From positions 1 through 22,983 of the forward strand of contig CABUID010000023.1 in NCBI GenBank assembly GCA_902491575.1: a DNA stretch of 22,983 nucleotides. The letters are read 5' to 3'. A model generated the notes under the pieces. The model did no database searches, was not told the origin of the DNA, and worked only from the letters and a program-made list of their open reading frames with translations. Both the position numbers and the translations under genes were made by a program. Below, one piece after another: positions 22,912 through 22,983 of this stretch (positions are counted from its first letter, which is position 1; each line of letters starts with the position of its first letter). Source of the stretch: an uncultured Bacillota bacterium (lineage in GTDB: Bacteria; Bacillota_I; Bacilli_A; RFN20; CAG-631).

Positions 22912-22983
22912 GCAGTCGGATGAAACCGACGCACGAGAGATCTTTGAAAACTAGACAGAAAGAAAACGTCAAAAAGGAAAAAA
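22912..22983 (+). promoter_or_regulatory. Leader of a 16S rRNA gene (antitermination box)
   Basis: A small hairpin GTCGG/CCGAC (22915-22930) is followed by GATCTTTGAAAACT (22939-22952), the boxA-like element found before 16S genes in Firmicutes. The window ends before the 16S gene, which should begin shortly downstream. Confidence 0.75.

Noticed and set aside
1..22983. CRISPR arrays, insertion sequences, transposases and tRNA genes
   Set aside because: No regularly spaced short repeats, no transposase-like frame with terminal inverted repeats, and no tRNA cloverleaf was recognised by eye on either strand.

Overview
The window comes from a low-GC, AT-rich Gram-positive bacterium that uses the standard genetic code: every tryptophan in the intact genes is TGG. 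Gene content and order point to a spore-forming member of the Bacilli/Erysipelotrichia side of the Firmicutes. Two blocks match the order of Bacillus subtilis loci: tig-lonA-engB(ysxC)-spoVID-ysxE, and ylbD-ylbE-ylbF-rsmD(ylbH)-ylbJ. No species can be named from the sequence alone.

Bases 1-4135 are an accessory polymorphic-toxin region. It opens with the 3' end of a toxin gene (HINT self-cleavage domain, then an ~85-residue C-terminal toxin domain), followed by an immunity gene and a strong terminator. Next is an orphan second copy of the module: an Rhs-core tail, a Gly/Ala-rich segment, a HINT domain and a related toxin domain. It has no start, and a 13-base deletion separates HINT from toxin. 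A diverged immunity gene follows. A third, ~50-residue C-terminal remnant then precedes an unrelated, putative immunity gene. This looks like a recombination-built stack of toxin tips with their immunity genes.

Bases 4136-7030 hold small accessory genes: a membrane protein, a membrane-anchored double zinc-ribbon protein, a GyrI-like protein, and a P-loop kinase-like pseudogene with an in-frame TGA. A ~390-base stretch without a gene follows.

Bases 7030-13855 are core protein homeostasis and sporulation: an unknown helical protein, trigger factor, Lon protease, EngB GTPase, a short SpoVID-like protein without LysM, and a YsxE/CotS-like protein. The clpX and heme genes that sit inside this block in Bacillus are absent here.

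Bases 13856-16890 hold a MscS channel (minus strand), divergent from a housekeeping operon of an MnmM/YtqB-type methyltransferase, an XTP/dITP pyrophosphatase (RdgB) and SurE. Bases 16891-18433 hold mgtE behind a structured leader with a small upstream ORF and two mutually exclusive hairpins. Bases 18480-20980 are the ylb cluster. Bases 21007-22856 are rarA (minus) and dtd (plus), divergent from overlapping promoters. The last ~120 bases are the promoter and leader of a ribosomal RNA operon whose 16S gene should begin just outside the window.
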